This document shows positions 35,061-46,449 of a stretch of DNA of 60,000 bases, one piece after another; position 1 is the first letter of the stretch; the number at the start of each line of letters is the position of its first letter. The translations under genes were made by a program, and so were the position numbers. The notes beneath the pieces are model-generated. The model had not been told where the DNA came from. It did no database searches and saw only the letters and a program-made list of their open reading frames with translations. Source of the stretch: Strigamia acuminata (Eukaryota > Arthropoda > Chilopoda > Geophilomorpha > Linotaeniidae); contig OX442314.1 of the NCBI GenBank assembly GCA_949358305.1, positions 32,113,608-32,173,607 of the forward strand, written 5' to 3'.

Positions 35061-36079
35061 TGTCGCGCTCAACTCTAACCGTCGCTAACTCGTGGGTTGA
35101 TTACTTAATTCGACTAACTCACTACCGCTTTGCTCAAGCGGTTTACCCAAAGAAATGATTACACAGATATAAAAGGTAAAATATAATATAGATTTATTCT
35201 GTGGGACAATGTACAGATATATCTTATATATATATATATATAAAAGGTAGGTAAAAGGTAAATCGGAATGGGTGAAGGGAAATGGAAAGGTAAAGGTATG
35301 ATGAAAGCTGGCTGGAATCGGCGAGGTCGTCTGTTGTCTCGGTCGTGTCCAAGATGGCGTCCTCGTTGTGGCAACGTGGTGTCGTCTTGGGCCGGCGTGG
35401 CAATATGGCGTCCTCGGCTCGTCTCTGGCTGGTCCTTCGGGCTCACGCTGGTCGGGCGCGAGTGAATGCTTAGTTAAAAGGCTTACTTCGGGCTGTTGTC
35501 TAGGTTTTTGTGTGGTGTCCGGCGATCACACAGCGGCGGACTCTTCTGGCTCCCGGCGGTCACACAGCGGCGGGAACGCTCGTCGTGGTTTTACTGCAGT
35601 TTAGGCTTGTGCGACCGTTTGTCTGCACAACTCGCTAAACTGGAGTGGTTTTTACTATTTCTAGCTGGTGTGCTAAAATAGTGTGGTAATCTTATCTCGC
35701 AGGTTACTCTGCGGAGTTTGACACTGACCAAACGTACTCACGGTAAATTGTCCTTTGTCCTTGGTCAATCCCAGTATATTTACTTGGGCCTGATCTTGTA
35801 GGACGACGGGTTTACGTGTGTTTCTCGTTTGATGGTTGTGTTGGTTCTGCCCGCTCAGTGCAAGGCACATTCCTTTGCACAAAGCGGGGTTGACAGGTGA
35901 CCAGAATCACCCAATGGTGGGGTGGACGAGCCATCCCCACTCCCTCAGGGCAGACGCCTGTCCATTGACTAGATGTCAATGCACTGAGGGAAGGGAGACG
36001 CGCTTGCGGCTCCCCTTACACCCGAAACGAGGTCACGAGAGAAACTCTTCGTTGACCCCGGTCCAGTCGGGTCACAACA
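35061..36079 (-). repeat. 3' LTR of E2
   Basis: Begins tgtcgcgctc and ends gtcacaaca. It has a (TA)n run at about 35225-35243, AAGATGGCG at 35351-35359 (CGCCATCTT in the transcribed sense), AATAAA at 35198-35193 on the minus strand, and hairpins at 35654-35682 (actattt/aaatagt) and 35696-35716. A purine tract (GGAGGGGGAAG, minus) lies just outside at about 36090-36080. Confidence 0.94.
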
Positions 36080-36115
36080 CTTCCCCCTCCGAGCTCAGAC
36101 CGTGGGGCTGAGCGA

Positions 36116-39100
36116 TCACTTCTTTCCTGAGGGACCCGACACTGAGTCCGTCACCTGGGCGTAACTCACTCCAGGGACGGGCGGTTGAGTGCCGGGTGGC
36201 GCGGGTAGATCGCCTACTAGCGCCGAGGACCGATCTCGGGGGTCCTCATGCTCCGTAATGAAGCATAATGCATGGCCGTCAACTGGCTCATGCGGGGCAC
36301 GCGTCCTCTCGTGTAACCAAACGCTCGGGATGTAGGCGGAGAAGCCGGTGTTCGTATGCCGGATGGCATTGGCTTCCGCTGGCGTCACTGGCGCACGGTG
36401 GGCTCTCAGCAACCTCTGGTGGAAGATGAGGTCTTTAGTCTTCCGGATCTGGTTGTGAAGCCAGATGAAGACCGATTTGCCTTTGTCCCGCTGCGCGAGG
36501 ATAAACCTCCTGGTCGCCGTCGTCATCGAAAGATGGGGAAATTCTTCGATGATTCGCCCGTAATAATCTGGTGGAGGCGGTGCCGGCTGCGGCTTCTGGG
36601 TGGCCGCGGGAATCACGGCTTGTGTCGTTGTCGCCGCTTGGGCCGGTGGAGTCACGGGCGGGGTCGGCTTCGTTCGCTCGACGGACTTGACGGGTGGTGT
36701 TCGGCACAGCAAGCGCTTTGGTCTACCCGCCACTTCGAACAGGGCGGGTCCTTGCGGGGATATCTCCGCAGGCATCGGTGGCGGAATCGGAACTCCGCTC
36801 GTCGGCGAGATCATCATCTCCACATCCTCTGCCGATTCTTCCGTCTGGATGGTCATGGCGCGTAGTTGTTGGGTAGGCGCCGCCGTCCAGGTGGCGGAGG
36901 TGTAACGAAACGCCGTGCTTCGCAACTTGTACCCCTCAAATTCGGGGTTTACCACATCCCTGGTTAGCTCGTACCGAGTCAACACAGGGTCGGGCAGAAT
37001 GGAGCTCCACTCTGCGAGGAGTGCACGGGGAACCTGTACACCCTCTCTGTCCACGACAGACCATGCGGCCATCGCCTGACGCCCTTCTCCGAAGAGTGCT
37101 GGGGTTAGCAGCTGCATCATGACCTTGGTCAATGATAGCTGTAGGCTGCGACGATTCACTGGATTCGATCGCTCTGAATCCGCAGTGAAGGCACGCGAGA
37201 GCTTACTCATCATCGCCGTTGCCCATTCGATGAAATATCGCTGGGCCTGATCCACACCTCGCAAGGCGGGTGCGGAGACTCTTGGGTCTTCCATCACGAA
37301 GCGAAACGCTGAGAGCTCGGAGATAGTCGGGTTGGCGGCTTCTCTCGCGAGTCGCGCTTCTTCGTCTCGCCTCTCGAAGAACAGGGCCGAGGAACCGGGT
37401 CGGGGTCGGCTCGGCCTGTAAATGTCGGTCAAATTGGCTCGACATTCCTGCATAATGCTCTGTCCAACGGGGAGAGGGACTGAGCGGTCGGTGTGTAAAT
37501 TCGGCGGATCGCTCGAATTCAACAACGACGGCGGTCGCAGGTTACGGATCGAGGCAGGTACGATATTTTTTGTTGTTTTTTGTGTCTGTACCTCCTCATT
37601 ATTGTTTTCTTTTTTATCCGTGTTTTTTGTGTTTGTTTCAGGAGTTTCTCCTGTTTCCCCCCCGACCAAAATTGGATCCGGAACGGATTCAACTATCTCG
37701 TTTACCGGAGGTGAAGGGGCGTCGAAATACTCCTCGTTGTCACTTGGCGGTGCTTGTTCCGACTCGCCAGCGAACATATCGACGATTTGGCCGTCAGTTT
37801 TAGACTTGACTTGGCCCTTGGCCCACATTTCTTGCGGGAATTCCGGAATGTACGGAGTTAACTCTCGTACCTGGATCGACTTTTGCTCGGTGTTGTCCTC
37901 GAGCTTGCGTAATTTATACGCGTTACCGCCATGCTTGCCGATGATTACATACGGACCATCTCTCTTGTCGGCCAAGCTGGCGGTGATCCCTCTCGCTGCA
38001 TTTGAGAGGGTGTGTGCATCTTTCCACACCAAATCATTGATCTCGAAATTCACGAATTTCCCACCGCTTTTATCTTGTAAAATGCGGTCGCGCATGTTAA
38101 AAATGTGCGCCATCATATGTTTGTATGTGTTTGAAATTGTTTGCTCCAATTTATACACATACTCATGTGGTTTCTCTGGGTCCACCACATTTACTGACTC
38201 TGCCACTCGTGGGTCCCAAGGCACTCGTAGCTCTCGGGCGAAGTTGAGGTAGGCCGGAGAAAAATCTCTCGTCCTCGAGACTGTTGTTCGTATGCTGAAC
38301 GCGATCTCCCTCAAGTATTCATCCCACCTATTGTGGATGTCAGTGAATATGCTTAGTGCATATTTAATGTCCCTGTTGAGTCGCTCAACGGGATTTGTTC
38401 TAGGATTGTAGGTCGAAGTATGTGACGCCACAATCCTGAATTTCTCACAAAACTTACCCCAAATTTTCGAGATAAATTGGGGTCCGTTATCGGATATTAT
38501 TTTACGTGGAAATCCGTAACGTAACGCCACGTCGTAGATACATTCAACGATTTTCTCTGCTGAAGGTCTAGCGACGGCGTACAACTCGGGCCAACGAGTC
38601 GCCACGTCCATTATTACGATAATGTACGCATTTTTATTTCCCGTAACGGGTTTTGGGCCCATCACATCGACGCTTAAACAATCAAAAGGCGCGTAAGGCC
38701 CTAAGAAAATAGTTTCGAATGGTGATTTTCTCCTCGGCTTGCACGCTTGACATCGCTGACATTGGTGGACAAAAAGAGCAATATCTTTTTTCATCCCTGT
38801 CCAGTGAAAAAGCTGTGTAGCACGATAGAGTGTTCTGCTTACTCCCGCATGGCTCGCAAGCGGGTGCCCGTGTAACAACCACAGCACGCGACCGATTAAG
38901 GAAGCAGGTATTACTACCTTTACTGCGGTGTCTGATTCACTCAAGTCATCTTGGTGATTTGGGTGATGTTTCACTAAAAGGCCGTCATCCAATAGGTAAT
39001 CTATGGATTCGTGCGCATAACGACGCTTCTGCCTTCTGGTCAGATTGGGCGGATATTTTCCTGTCAGTACGAATCTAGCTCTGTCCTGACATTTTTTGTC

Positions 39101-41619
39101 TAATTTTTGTTGCACAATTATTTCCTCCCTTGTCGGGGGATTGCTTTGCATCTGCTTGCCGACATGAGCGTGGAAGGCGCTTAGAAGCGGGTCATTTATT
39201 CTCCGCTCTAGCTTAAATTCCTTCTTTGCATTTGGGTAATTGTCAGCAGCTGGTTGGTATAACCGCGTCCAGAATCCACAGAATTTTACATCTGCCGGAG
39301 ACGCGGTAGGAATTTCATTCATCTTCCTTAAATCCCAACGGTGACAACTCGTAGGGCAATAAATGATGCGGGAGTCATCCTCGCCATCATCGTCAGCGTC
39401 GATTGGATCTGACACTGGTGCCCGTGACAGAGCGTCAGCCACGACGTTATATTTGCCGGGCTTGTATTGAATGGTCAAGTCGCATGCCATCAGTTCTAAC
39501 TGCCATCTGGCTAGTCGACCGGCTGGCTCCTTTAATTTCATCAGCCATTGTAACGCTTGATGATCTGTGTGGACCACAAATTTGGTATATTCGAGATAAT
39601 CTCTGAATTTCCTTATGGCCCACACAACTGCCAAACACTCCAACTCGGTGGCATTGTAATTCTTTTCAGCGCCTTGGAGTTTGCGACTTATAAACATGCA
39701 CGGCAGGTCTTGTTCGACTCCGTCGCGCACGTGTGTTTGGAGCAACGCCGCTCCTAACCCAACTCTGCTGGCGTCCGTGTGTAATATGAACGGCCGGTTT
39801 AAGTCGGGTAGAGGCATTACGCCGACTTCCGTCAGCATCCTCTTTATTGCATTAAATGCGATGTTGCACTCATTTGACCATACAAATTCGTTTTCATTCT
39901 TCAGGAGGTCGGTAACTGGGGCTGCCACTTCAGCTAGACCCGGTAGCAACCTGCCGAAGAAGTTTATCATTCCCATAAACCGTTGGACACCTTTAACGTC
40001 CTCGGGTGGTGGGAAACGATTAATCGCATCGATTTTTTCGGGGCCAATAGCTAAACCATTGACTCCAATGCGATAACCCAGGAAGGCAAGCTCCTTTCGA
40101 CAGAACTTGCTTTTGCCCGGATGCACGTGTAACCCAGCTTTTGCCAGCCGGGTGAGCACTTGGTCGATGTGCTCAATGTGCTCTTCGAATGTTTTAGAGG
40201 CAATAACTATGTCATCTAGGTATGCCCACACAAACTGATGCAGGATATCACCCAATACGCTTTCGATTAGTCTCTGAAAGGTACTGGGAGCATTCACTAA
40301 ACCAAATGGCATGACGTTGAACATCAACCGTCCAATTGGCGAGTAAAATGCTGTTTTTAACTTATCCTCTGGCCTCATCTCAACTTGCCAGTATCCCTTC
40401 GACAGATCCATCGTCGTAACCCAAGAAAAGGGGCTAAGCTCTCTCAAAATGGATTCGATAGACGGCATCTGTATGGGATCTATTTCTGTCACCGCGTTTA
40501 ATGGGCGGTAATCAATGCATAGGCGTGGGTCCGAGCCCGGGCGCATCACGAGCACAACTCGCGTCGCGTATTCTCCCTGGGCCTCGGAGACAATGCCACT
40601 GTCTAGCATTTCTTGGCACATTTTTTGCACTATTTCACGTTTTTGCGGGTTCATTCCCTTATACGCAACTCGTATAGGTTTATTATCCGTCAATTTAATT
40701 TCGTGAATAGCCCTATTCGTTCGGCCCGGTTTTTTCGACAGGATCCCCTCATATTTAAGTAGGACCCTTCGTAGGGCTGCCGCTTCGTTTAATTCTAAAG
40801 CGGCGTCGGCGACAAGCGTTTCCACTACATTGTCCCGTTGCAATTCTGTTACGAATGCTTTAAAATCGTAATCTTGAACGAATTTCTTTAGGCCTTTCTC
40901 CCACTGTGTCTTGTCGGCCGCTTCTTTTACAAGAGCTGGTGGCACGACAATTGCGGGTCTTTCCTTATCATTTCTGATATAATTCCAAGATTTCGTTATT
41001 GGATTGGGTTGTATTTCCATTGACGCCATGAGGTCTAAGCCCAACAGAAAAATTCTGTCGCATGTGGGCAGGACCAGGAAAGGGTGCTGTTCTACTCCTC
41101 CGAGCCACTCCATGGTCAATAATATAACTCCTTTTGGACGCGCCATTCCGTTGGCGGTTTTTAGACGTATATTTTTATTAACGCCTTTTATCTTATCGGT
41201 GAGACCCAATGATGCTACTATGTCTTCGGAAACGAACGAGCGATCTGCTCCCGAGTCTAGTAGTCCCATAATTTTTTCACGTTCTATTGTCATGGGCAAC
41301 ATACATAGGCGGTTGGTGTATTCGACCGCCACGTTGCACATGAAAACACGAAATTCTTCTGTGTCTTCGACTACTTGAGGTAATTCTTCAAGCAGTAGGT
41401 TCGGTTCTTCCGCCTCAGCCTCAGCGTTTGCGGTAATTACCTGCAAAGCGTTGTTGGCCCTGTCTTGAATTTGGGCGTTAGCTATGTCACTACCCATTTC
41501 TTTGACTGGTGGCGGCTTATCGAACCCTTTGTTAAACCCCTTTTTCTTCATGAATGGCGCAGACGGTCGAGAAATTATTTCTTCGCCGCCTGCGCTGACT
41601 CGTTTTTTGACTCGTTTTT
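36116..41619 (-). CDS. Gypsy E2 pol polyprotein with an extra C-terminal module
   Basis: Expressed by -1 frameshift from gag: the pol frame is open from the slip site, and the first ATG in frame is at 41551 (numbering below is from that ATG, 1811 residues). Order: protease (LLDSGADRSF, about residue 92); reverse transcriptase with YLDDI near 444; RNase H (HTDASRVGLGAALL, about 600-720); an integrase zinc domain (H..H..C..C, about 895-935); and an integrase core with SVDVMGP near 961, SDNGPQF near 1017 and the Glu of NPVERL near 1053. After residue 1200 follows an acidic linker and then about 450 residues not found in ordinary Gypsy pol. This part contains RQAMAAWSVVDREGV and, near the end, FHQRLLRAHR and VWLHERT. 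It matches the separate third gene of E3. Its function is unknown to me. Confidence 0.93.
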
Positions 41620-44600
41620 TGCCATGGCGAGTTTAATCTCTGCCATCTGCTTCATTATCGCGTCAAACTTAGCGTCTTCTTTCGCTGTTCTTGGGCACTC
41701 ATTGGAGTAGTGGCCCGGTTGGTTACACTTGAAACAGCGAATATTTGATTTGTCTCTTGGGGCTTCAGTCGATTTTTTCTTTTCAGGGTCTGCTTTCGAC
41801 GGTGGCGTGTAATTTTTCCGAAAATACTTCGGAATTCGACCGGCATTTGGTTTTAACCTGGCGCGAAATTCTTCTACCGCTCTATCTCGATGGATGAGAT
41901 GTACTAGCGGTCCTTCCTCATCGCAACCCGTTGATAAGGTATCGCGATAGCTTCGTATTTCTTCGTCCGTCGAATAATCGTCTTTTTCTTCTTTTTTGTC
42001 TGATTTTCCGGCATCTTGTCCGGCTTCCTCCCCCTCCTTGACCTCCTCCAGTGTCGCTTGCATGGCTGACGCTGTCGGTGCCTTTTTAGGGGCGGCCAAA
42101 GGGTTGGAAGGCAGCGTGGATGTCAGTTTATTTTTTATTTGTAAACCAACGCTAGCTTCTGCCAGCTCCATTATACCGCTAAGATATTCAGTAGGGCGCA
42201 TAATTTTATCTGTCGCCCCATATCTTTCCGCACTCAACTTGAGACGTTTAGCGGTTGCTGCTTTCTCCGCTTCTGGTAAAGCGGAATAATATCTTTTCTC
42301 GATATCTATCGTGTTCTCAAACAGGAAGGCGCTCATCTCCTCGTAGCTGCCTCCTGTCGGTGCCCTTTCTTCAAGTAGCACCCTTTGCGAGTATTCCGAC
42401 AAACCGCCGAGAAAGAAAAGGTTGAATCCCGTGGCGTGAAATTCCATCGGGGCCTTTTCGAACAACAATCTGGCGCGAATGTCGTAATCCATTATGGTTT
42501 CACCAGGCATCTGGCGAAGACCTCGCATCTTTCGGCTCACCTCTTCGGGTGTCTCGCCGTAGCGCAGGTCGAATCTCATTAAAAAGTCGTCCCAATTGAC
42601 GCCTTTCAATCCTTGGTACCACTCACGTGCCGAGCCTGTCATTAGCTCGACAATACCGTGGGTGAGCATGTCTCCTACGGTGGCTTTAGTGGCAGTCTTA
42701 ATTCGAATTACTTCGTCAAGGAAGCGATCTCCCGCTTTCCATGACCCGTCGAAACGGTTCTGAATATAAAATTGCCACCTAATATTCCCGGTAACACTCA
42801 TGGTGTCACGTCGGGAGACAGCGTATTTTTTCTTTACGCGGTCACCAGTGCTACGATTACGATCGTTTCGTTTGCTCAGATCAATTCCCTCGGCTTTTAA
42901 CGAGCCGAGTAGGGCTCTTCCAAGCTCTCCCATCGTATACTGCCGACCCGTCGAATCGGTAAACGCGCTTTGTCGGGGAAGGTCCTGAAACTCCTCCCGT
43001 CGGTGGTCGCTATTTTCCGATCGACGTCGTTTCTCTCTATCGCGCGGAGAGTTGGATCTCTTCCGGCGATTACTTGATTTTTCCTTTCGTCTGTCGTCGT
43101 TGGATGAGGGGTCGGAGCTGGGGTCGGGAGACGGTGAGCGGCGTGGCGGGTTGCGCCGTGAAGAGTTTGACTCTTTCCGGCCCCTACGACGGTCGTCACG
43201 TTCCCTTTCTCTGCGTTCATCGCGTTCTCTTTCCCTTCGTCTTTCTCCGGAACCTCTCTCCGAATCGTGATGACTGGGTGCATTTGACTCCAGTCCATCT
43301 GACGACGAATCACTATTTCCGTAGTGAAAATATTTCGGTCTTTCATCGCGTTTGCCTTCTTCTCGCGAAGAGGTGCGATCATGCGATTGTCTCCTTGACG
43401 ACTCGTCGTCTTTAAGGATGGGCACTGGTTGTTGCCACTCAGTCCCTTGTGGATTATCATGCTGTTGGCTTGTGAGAGCTTGCTCTTCATTTCGCCTAGC
43501 ATTATTAGCGTTGATTAATCGCGTTATCGCATTATTTGTGGCTGAATCGAGAGCTTGCATGCGGGGCCGAGTTTGTTGTTCTCTGGCCGACGCATCTCTC
43601 TTGCGCGGAGTAGCTGGTGTTGCTCTCTCCGGCTGGGGTTTGGGTTTGGCCTTCGGCGTGCGCTTTGGGTCTCCCTCTAGGCTCTCGTCGGACAGCTCGG
43701 ATGAACTGACCTCTGGTTTGCGGACGGATTTCGGGTCATCTCGTCGCAATCTGGCCATAAATGCTCGCTCTGCTTCTTGTTGCGAGTGGAAAGCATATCG
43801 ATGTGCTCTCAGGGCTCGGTCAACTATTTCTACCTCCTCGGGAGTAGTCGGATTGGGCTGGGTTCTGCCGTACTCGAGAGCTTGCGCTTCTCTTTCCGCC
43901 AGCTTCCTCCGTCTCTCGCGAATGGCTTGACGAGCCTCGTTCTCTGCATCCGCTTCAAATTGAGCGGAATCAACCAATTGTTGAGCGTGTGCACCTTCAA
44001 CAATGGTGATTTGTGGGGATACACTGTGCGCTTTTAAAGCTGCACGTACGATCTGTAACGTTTCGTACACGGTAATTTTCCCCGTCGGAAGGGTGTATCT
44101 CACTCCTTCCGCCTGTGCCAATTGCATCGCATCAATCAAGGTGCCCGAGACGCTGTAAGGCTGGCTCGAAACACGCTTGACAGAGGATGAGTTGGACTTG
44201 TGTCCTTCGGACCTGACCGAAGCTGGGCGGCTTTGCGTAATTGGCGTGTTTAGTGCCGAATTAGCGGTCGTATTTGAGGCCGTCTTTTGTATCGGAGACG
44301 CTGCTTTCGGACTGCCCACCTCGGTGTCGTGCGTTAGACGAGGCGATTGGTTACGGGATAAAACCTCGTTTCCGCTCGTCTCGCCGTCACGGTTAGAACG
44401 CGGCAGTTTGGAGTGAGATTGCTCTTCACCCCGCTCTGTCTCGTCCAATCGCTGCCTCGTCTCGGTGCGAGACGGGTGCGATGCCTCGGATGCGCTTCTA
44501 CGATCGGGTTTAGGCTTACGCCGTTTTTGCCTCGCTTCGTGCGCTGAGGCTTTGGGTAAGGGACCTCCAGATCGCAAGTGATAGTCGGCGCCTTTACGAC

Positions 44601-44658
44601 TGCCGGCTCTCTTGTTTGCGTCGGAGTCGGAATCTGTTACTCGGGTATTATCTGCCAT
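41575..44658 (-). CDS. Gypsy E2 Gag
   Basis: The frame opens at 44685, but the first ATG is at 44658 (MADNTRV), giving 1027 residues, long for a Gypsy Gag. The N-terminal third is basic and serine-rich. A middle segment (about 440-600) is dense in RE, RD and RS repeats, like an RS domain. A capsid-like domain follows at about 670-830 (W..F...F..RYGETPEEVSRKMRGLRQMPGE pattern). One CCHC knuckle, CFKCNQPGHYSNEC, lies near residue 980. It forms the particle and binds the RNA. The C-terminal codons contain the two slip sites. Confidence 0.92.
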   Translation of the reverse strand: MADNTRVTDSDSDANKRAGSRKGADYHLRSGGPLPKASAHEARQKRRKPKPDRRSASEASHPSRTETRQRLDETERGEEQSHSKLPRSNRDGETSGNEVLSRNQSPRLTHDTEVGSPKAASPIQKTASNTTANSALNTPITQSRPASVRSEGHKSNSSSVKRVSSQPYSVSGTLIDAMQLAQAEGVRYTLPTGKITVYETLQIVRAALKAHSVSPQITIVEGAHAQQLVDSAQFEADAENEARQAIRERRRKLAEREAQALEYGRTQPNPTTPEEVEIVDRALRAHRYAFHSQQEAERAFMARLRRDDPKSVRKPEVSSSELSDESLEGDPKRTPKAKPKPQPERATPATPRKRDASAREQQTRPRMQALDSATNNAITRLINANNARRNEEQALTSQQHDNPQGTEWQQPVPILKDDESSRRQSHDRTSSREEGKRDERPKYFHYGNSDSSSDGLESNAPSHHDSERGSGERRRERERDERRERERDDRRRGRKESNSSRRNPPRRSPSPDPSSDPSSNDDRRKEKSSNRRKRSNSPRDREKRRRSENSDHRREEFQDLPRQSAFTDSTGRQYTMGELGRALLGSLKAEGIDLSKRNDRNRSTGDRVKKKYAVSRRDTMSVTGNIRWQFYIQNRFDGSWKAGDRFLDEVIRIKTATKATVGDMLTHGIVELMTGSAREWYQGLKGVNWDDFLMRFDLRYGETPEEVSRKMRGLRQMPGETIMDYDIRARLLFEKAPMEFHATGFNLFFLGGLSEYSQRVLLEERAPTGGSYEEMSAFLFENTIDIEKRYYSALPEAEKAATAKRLKLSAERYGATDKIMRPTEYLSGIMELAEASVGLQIKNKLTSTLPSNPLAAPKKAPTASAMQATLEEVKEGEEAGQDAGKSDKKEEKDDYSTDEEIRSYRDTLSTGCDEEGPLVHLIHRDRAVEEFRARLKPNAGRIPKYFRKNYTPPSKADPEKKKSTEAPRDKSNIRCFKCNQPGHYSNECPRTAKEDAKFDAIMKQMAEIKLAMAKNESKNESAQAAKK
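41602..41620 (-). promoter_or_regulatory. Tandem -1 ribosomal frameshift sites between gag and pol of E2
   Basis: The heptamer A AAA AAC occurs twice in the gag reading phase (41620-41614 and 41608-41602), separated by GAGTC. The -1 frame is open from the first heptamer into pol without a stop. The gag stop is 27 bases after the second heptamer, at 41577-41575. A AAA AAC is a classical retroviral slip sequence. Confidence 0.88.
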
Positions 44659-44710
44659 TTCTTGCTTTGGGTATGATGTAATCACAGGTTAGAATCAGTT
44701 ATTCGACTTG

Positions 44711-44728
44711 ATCCCGGACAGGCCCCCA
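44711..44728 (-). other. Primer binding site, tRNA-Pro-like (E2)
   Basis: The minus strand reads TGGGGGCCTGTCCGGGAT, two bases inside the LTR. It differs from the tRNA-Pro complement at two positions. Confidence 0.75.
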
Positions 44729-44730
44729 CG

Positions 44731-45749
44731 TGTCGCGCTCAACTCTAACCGTCGCTAACTCGTGGGTTGATTACTTAATTCGACTAACTCACTACCGCTT
44801 TGCTCAAGCGGTTTACCCAAAGAAATGATTACACAGATATAAAAGGTAAAATATAATATAGATTTATTCTGTGGGACAATGTACAGATATATCTTATATA
44901 TATATATATATAAAAGGTAGGTAAAAGGTAAATCGGAATGGGTGAAGGGAAATGGAAAGGTAAAGGTATGATGAAAGCTGGCTGGAATCGGCGAGGTCGT
45001 CTGTTGTCTCGGTCGTGTCCAAGATGGCGTCCTCGTTGTGGCAACGTGGTGTCGTCTTGGGCCGGCGTGGCAATATGGCGTCCTCGGCTCGTCTCTGGCT
45101 GGTCCTTCGGGCTCACGCTGGTCGGGCGCGAGTGAATGCTTAGTTAAAAGGCTTACTTCGGGCTGTTGTCTAGGTTTTTGTGTGGTGTCCGGCGATCACA
45201 CAGCGGCGGACTCTTCTGGCTCCCGGCGGTCACACAGCGGCGGGAACGCTCGTCGTGGTTTTACTGCAGTTTAGGCTTGTGCGACCGTTTGTCTGCACAA
45301 CTCGCTAAACTGGAGTGGTTTTTACTATTTCTAGCTGGTGTGCTAAAATAGTGTGGTAATCTTATCTCGCAGGTTACTCTGCGGAGTTTGACACTGACCA
45401 AACGTACTCACGGTAAATTGTCCTTTGTCCTTGGTCAATCCCAGTATATTTACTTGGGCCTGATCTTGTAGGACGACGGGTTTACGTGTGTTTCTCGTTT
45501 GATGGTTGTGTTGGTTCTGCCCGCTCAGTGCAAGGCACATTCCTTTGCACAAAGCGGGGTTGACAGGTGACCAGAATCACCCAATGGTGGGGTGGACGAG
45601 CCATCCCCACTCCCTCAGGGCAGACGCCTGTCCATTGACTAGATGTCAATGCACTGAGGGAAGGGAGACGCGCTTGCGGCTCCCCTTACACCCGAAACGA
45701 GGTCACGAGAGAAACTCTTCGTTGACCCCGGTCCAGTCGGGTCACAACA
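44731..45749 (-). repeat. 5' LTR of E2
   Basis: Same length and apparently the same sequence as 35061-36079. AAGATGGCG lies at 45021-45029. Confidence 0.94.
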
Positions 45750-46449
45750 CGTATTATTAGATATTCGAGCTGCGGACCAAATACGTCTCCGTAGCGTTAT
45801 TTGTGACGATGCCGCAAAGTCAGCCGTACCCTTCGTGCATCGCCCGGATCCTCAACCAGTGTAGCCGCCGCTTACACGTATCCAGAACCCCGAACCATTT
45901 GTATTCGTAGAAACAAGCAAGTAAAACCGTAAGTTTGTATCATTTCGTTGTTTTATTCATTTAGCGCACATTTCGTAGCTTATCTCGGTTAGGTTGTTGT
46001 TAGTCTTAACAACGTCTTGTTCCGACCGATTTATCTCTTAAAATGGCTAATAAATCAGCCAAAAGTAGAATCGTCACAAGTGGAGGTTCTACCGAGATAA
46101 GGCTGCAAAAATTCAAGTGAATTTTGAGTTGTGTGTGTTTATGAGAATTTGGAAATGTGCTTACGGTGTTAAAATTTCAAATGAAATTTTTTACGGTAAA
46201 ATTAATGTTTGTTTTACAGTTCTCCTCGTGAAACTTTTCTAGGAATTTCATTAGGACCGTCACAAGCGGTTCTACCGACGATAGACTACAATTTCTTATT
46301 CGAATGAATTTGGAAATCGTGCTCGTGAAAAGTGGAGTTTGGATAATTTAGTCTTACGACAAAATTTCTTGTAAAATAAGTTTCGAACGAAATTTATATC
46401 TTTACTAAATGTATTGAATGTTGTTTTGTGATTAAAATCACAAGAACAA

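Larger units (their letters stand above)
35061..45749 (-). mobile_element. Complete Gypsy/Ty3 LTR retrotransposon E2
   Basis: Two 1019-bp LTRs (35061-36079 and 44731-45749) flank gag and pol on the minus strand. The 4-bp duplication CGTA is on both sides (35057-35060 and 45750-45753). All frames inside the LTRs translate identically, so the copies appear identical and the insertion is recent. A primer site, purine tract, frameshift site and every pol motif are present, so the element looks autonomous. It is inserted in element X. Confidence 0.96.

Noticed and set aside
37422-38252. Plus-strand open frame of 276 codons opposite the E2 pol gene
   Set aside because: It is antisense to coding sequence with clear integrase and tail motifs. 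The same holds for the long frames opposite gag, the E3 pol and ORF3.
45880-45910. Primer binding site of element X near atccagaaccccgaacc
   Set aside because: It lacks the TGG start expected for a tRNA 3' end, and its position relative to an LTR end could not be fixed.
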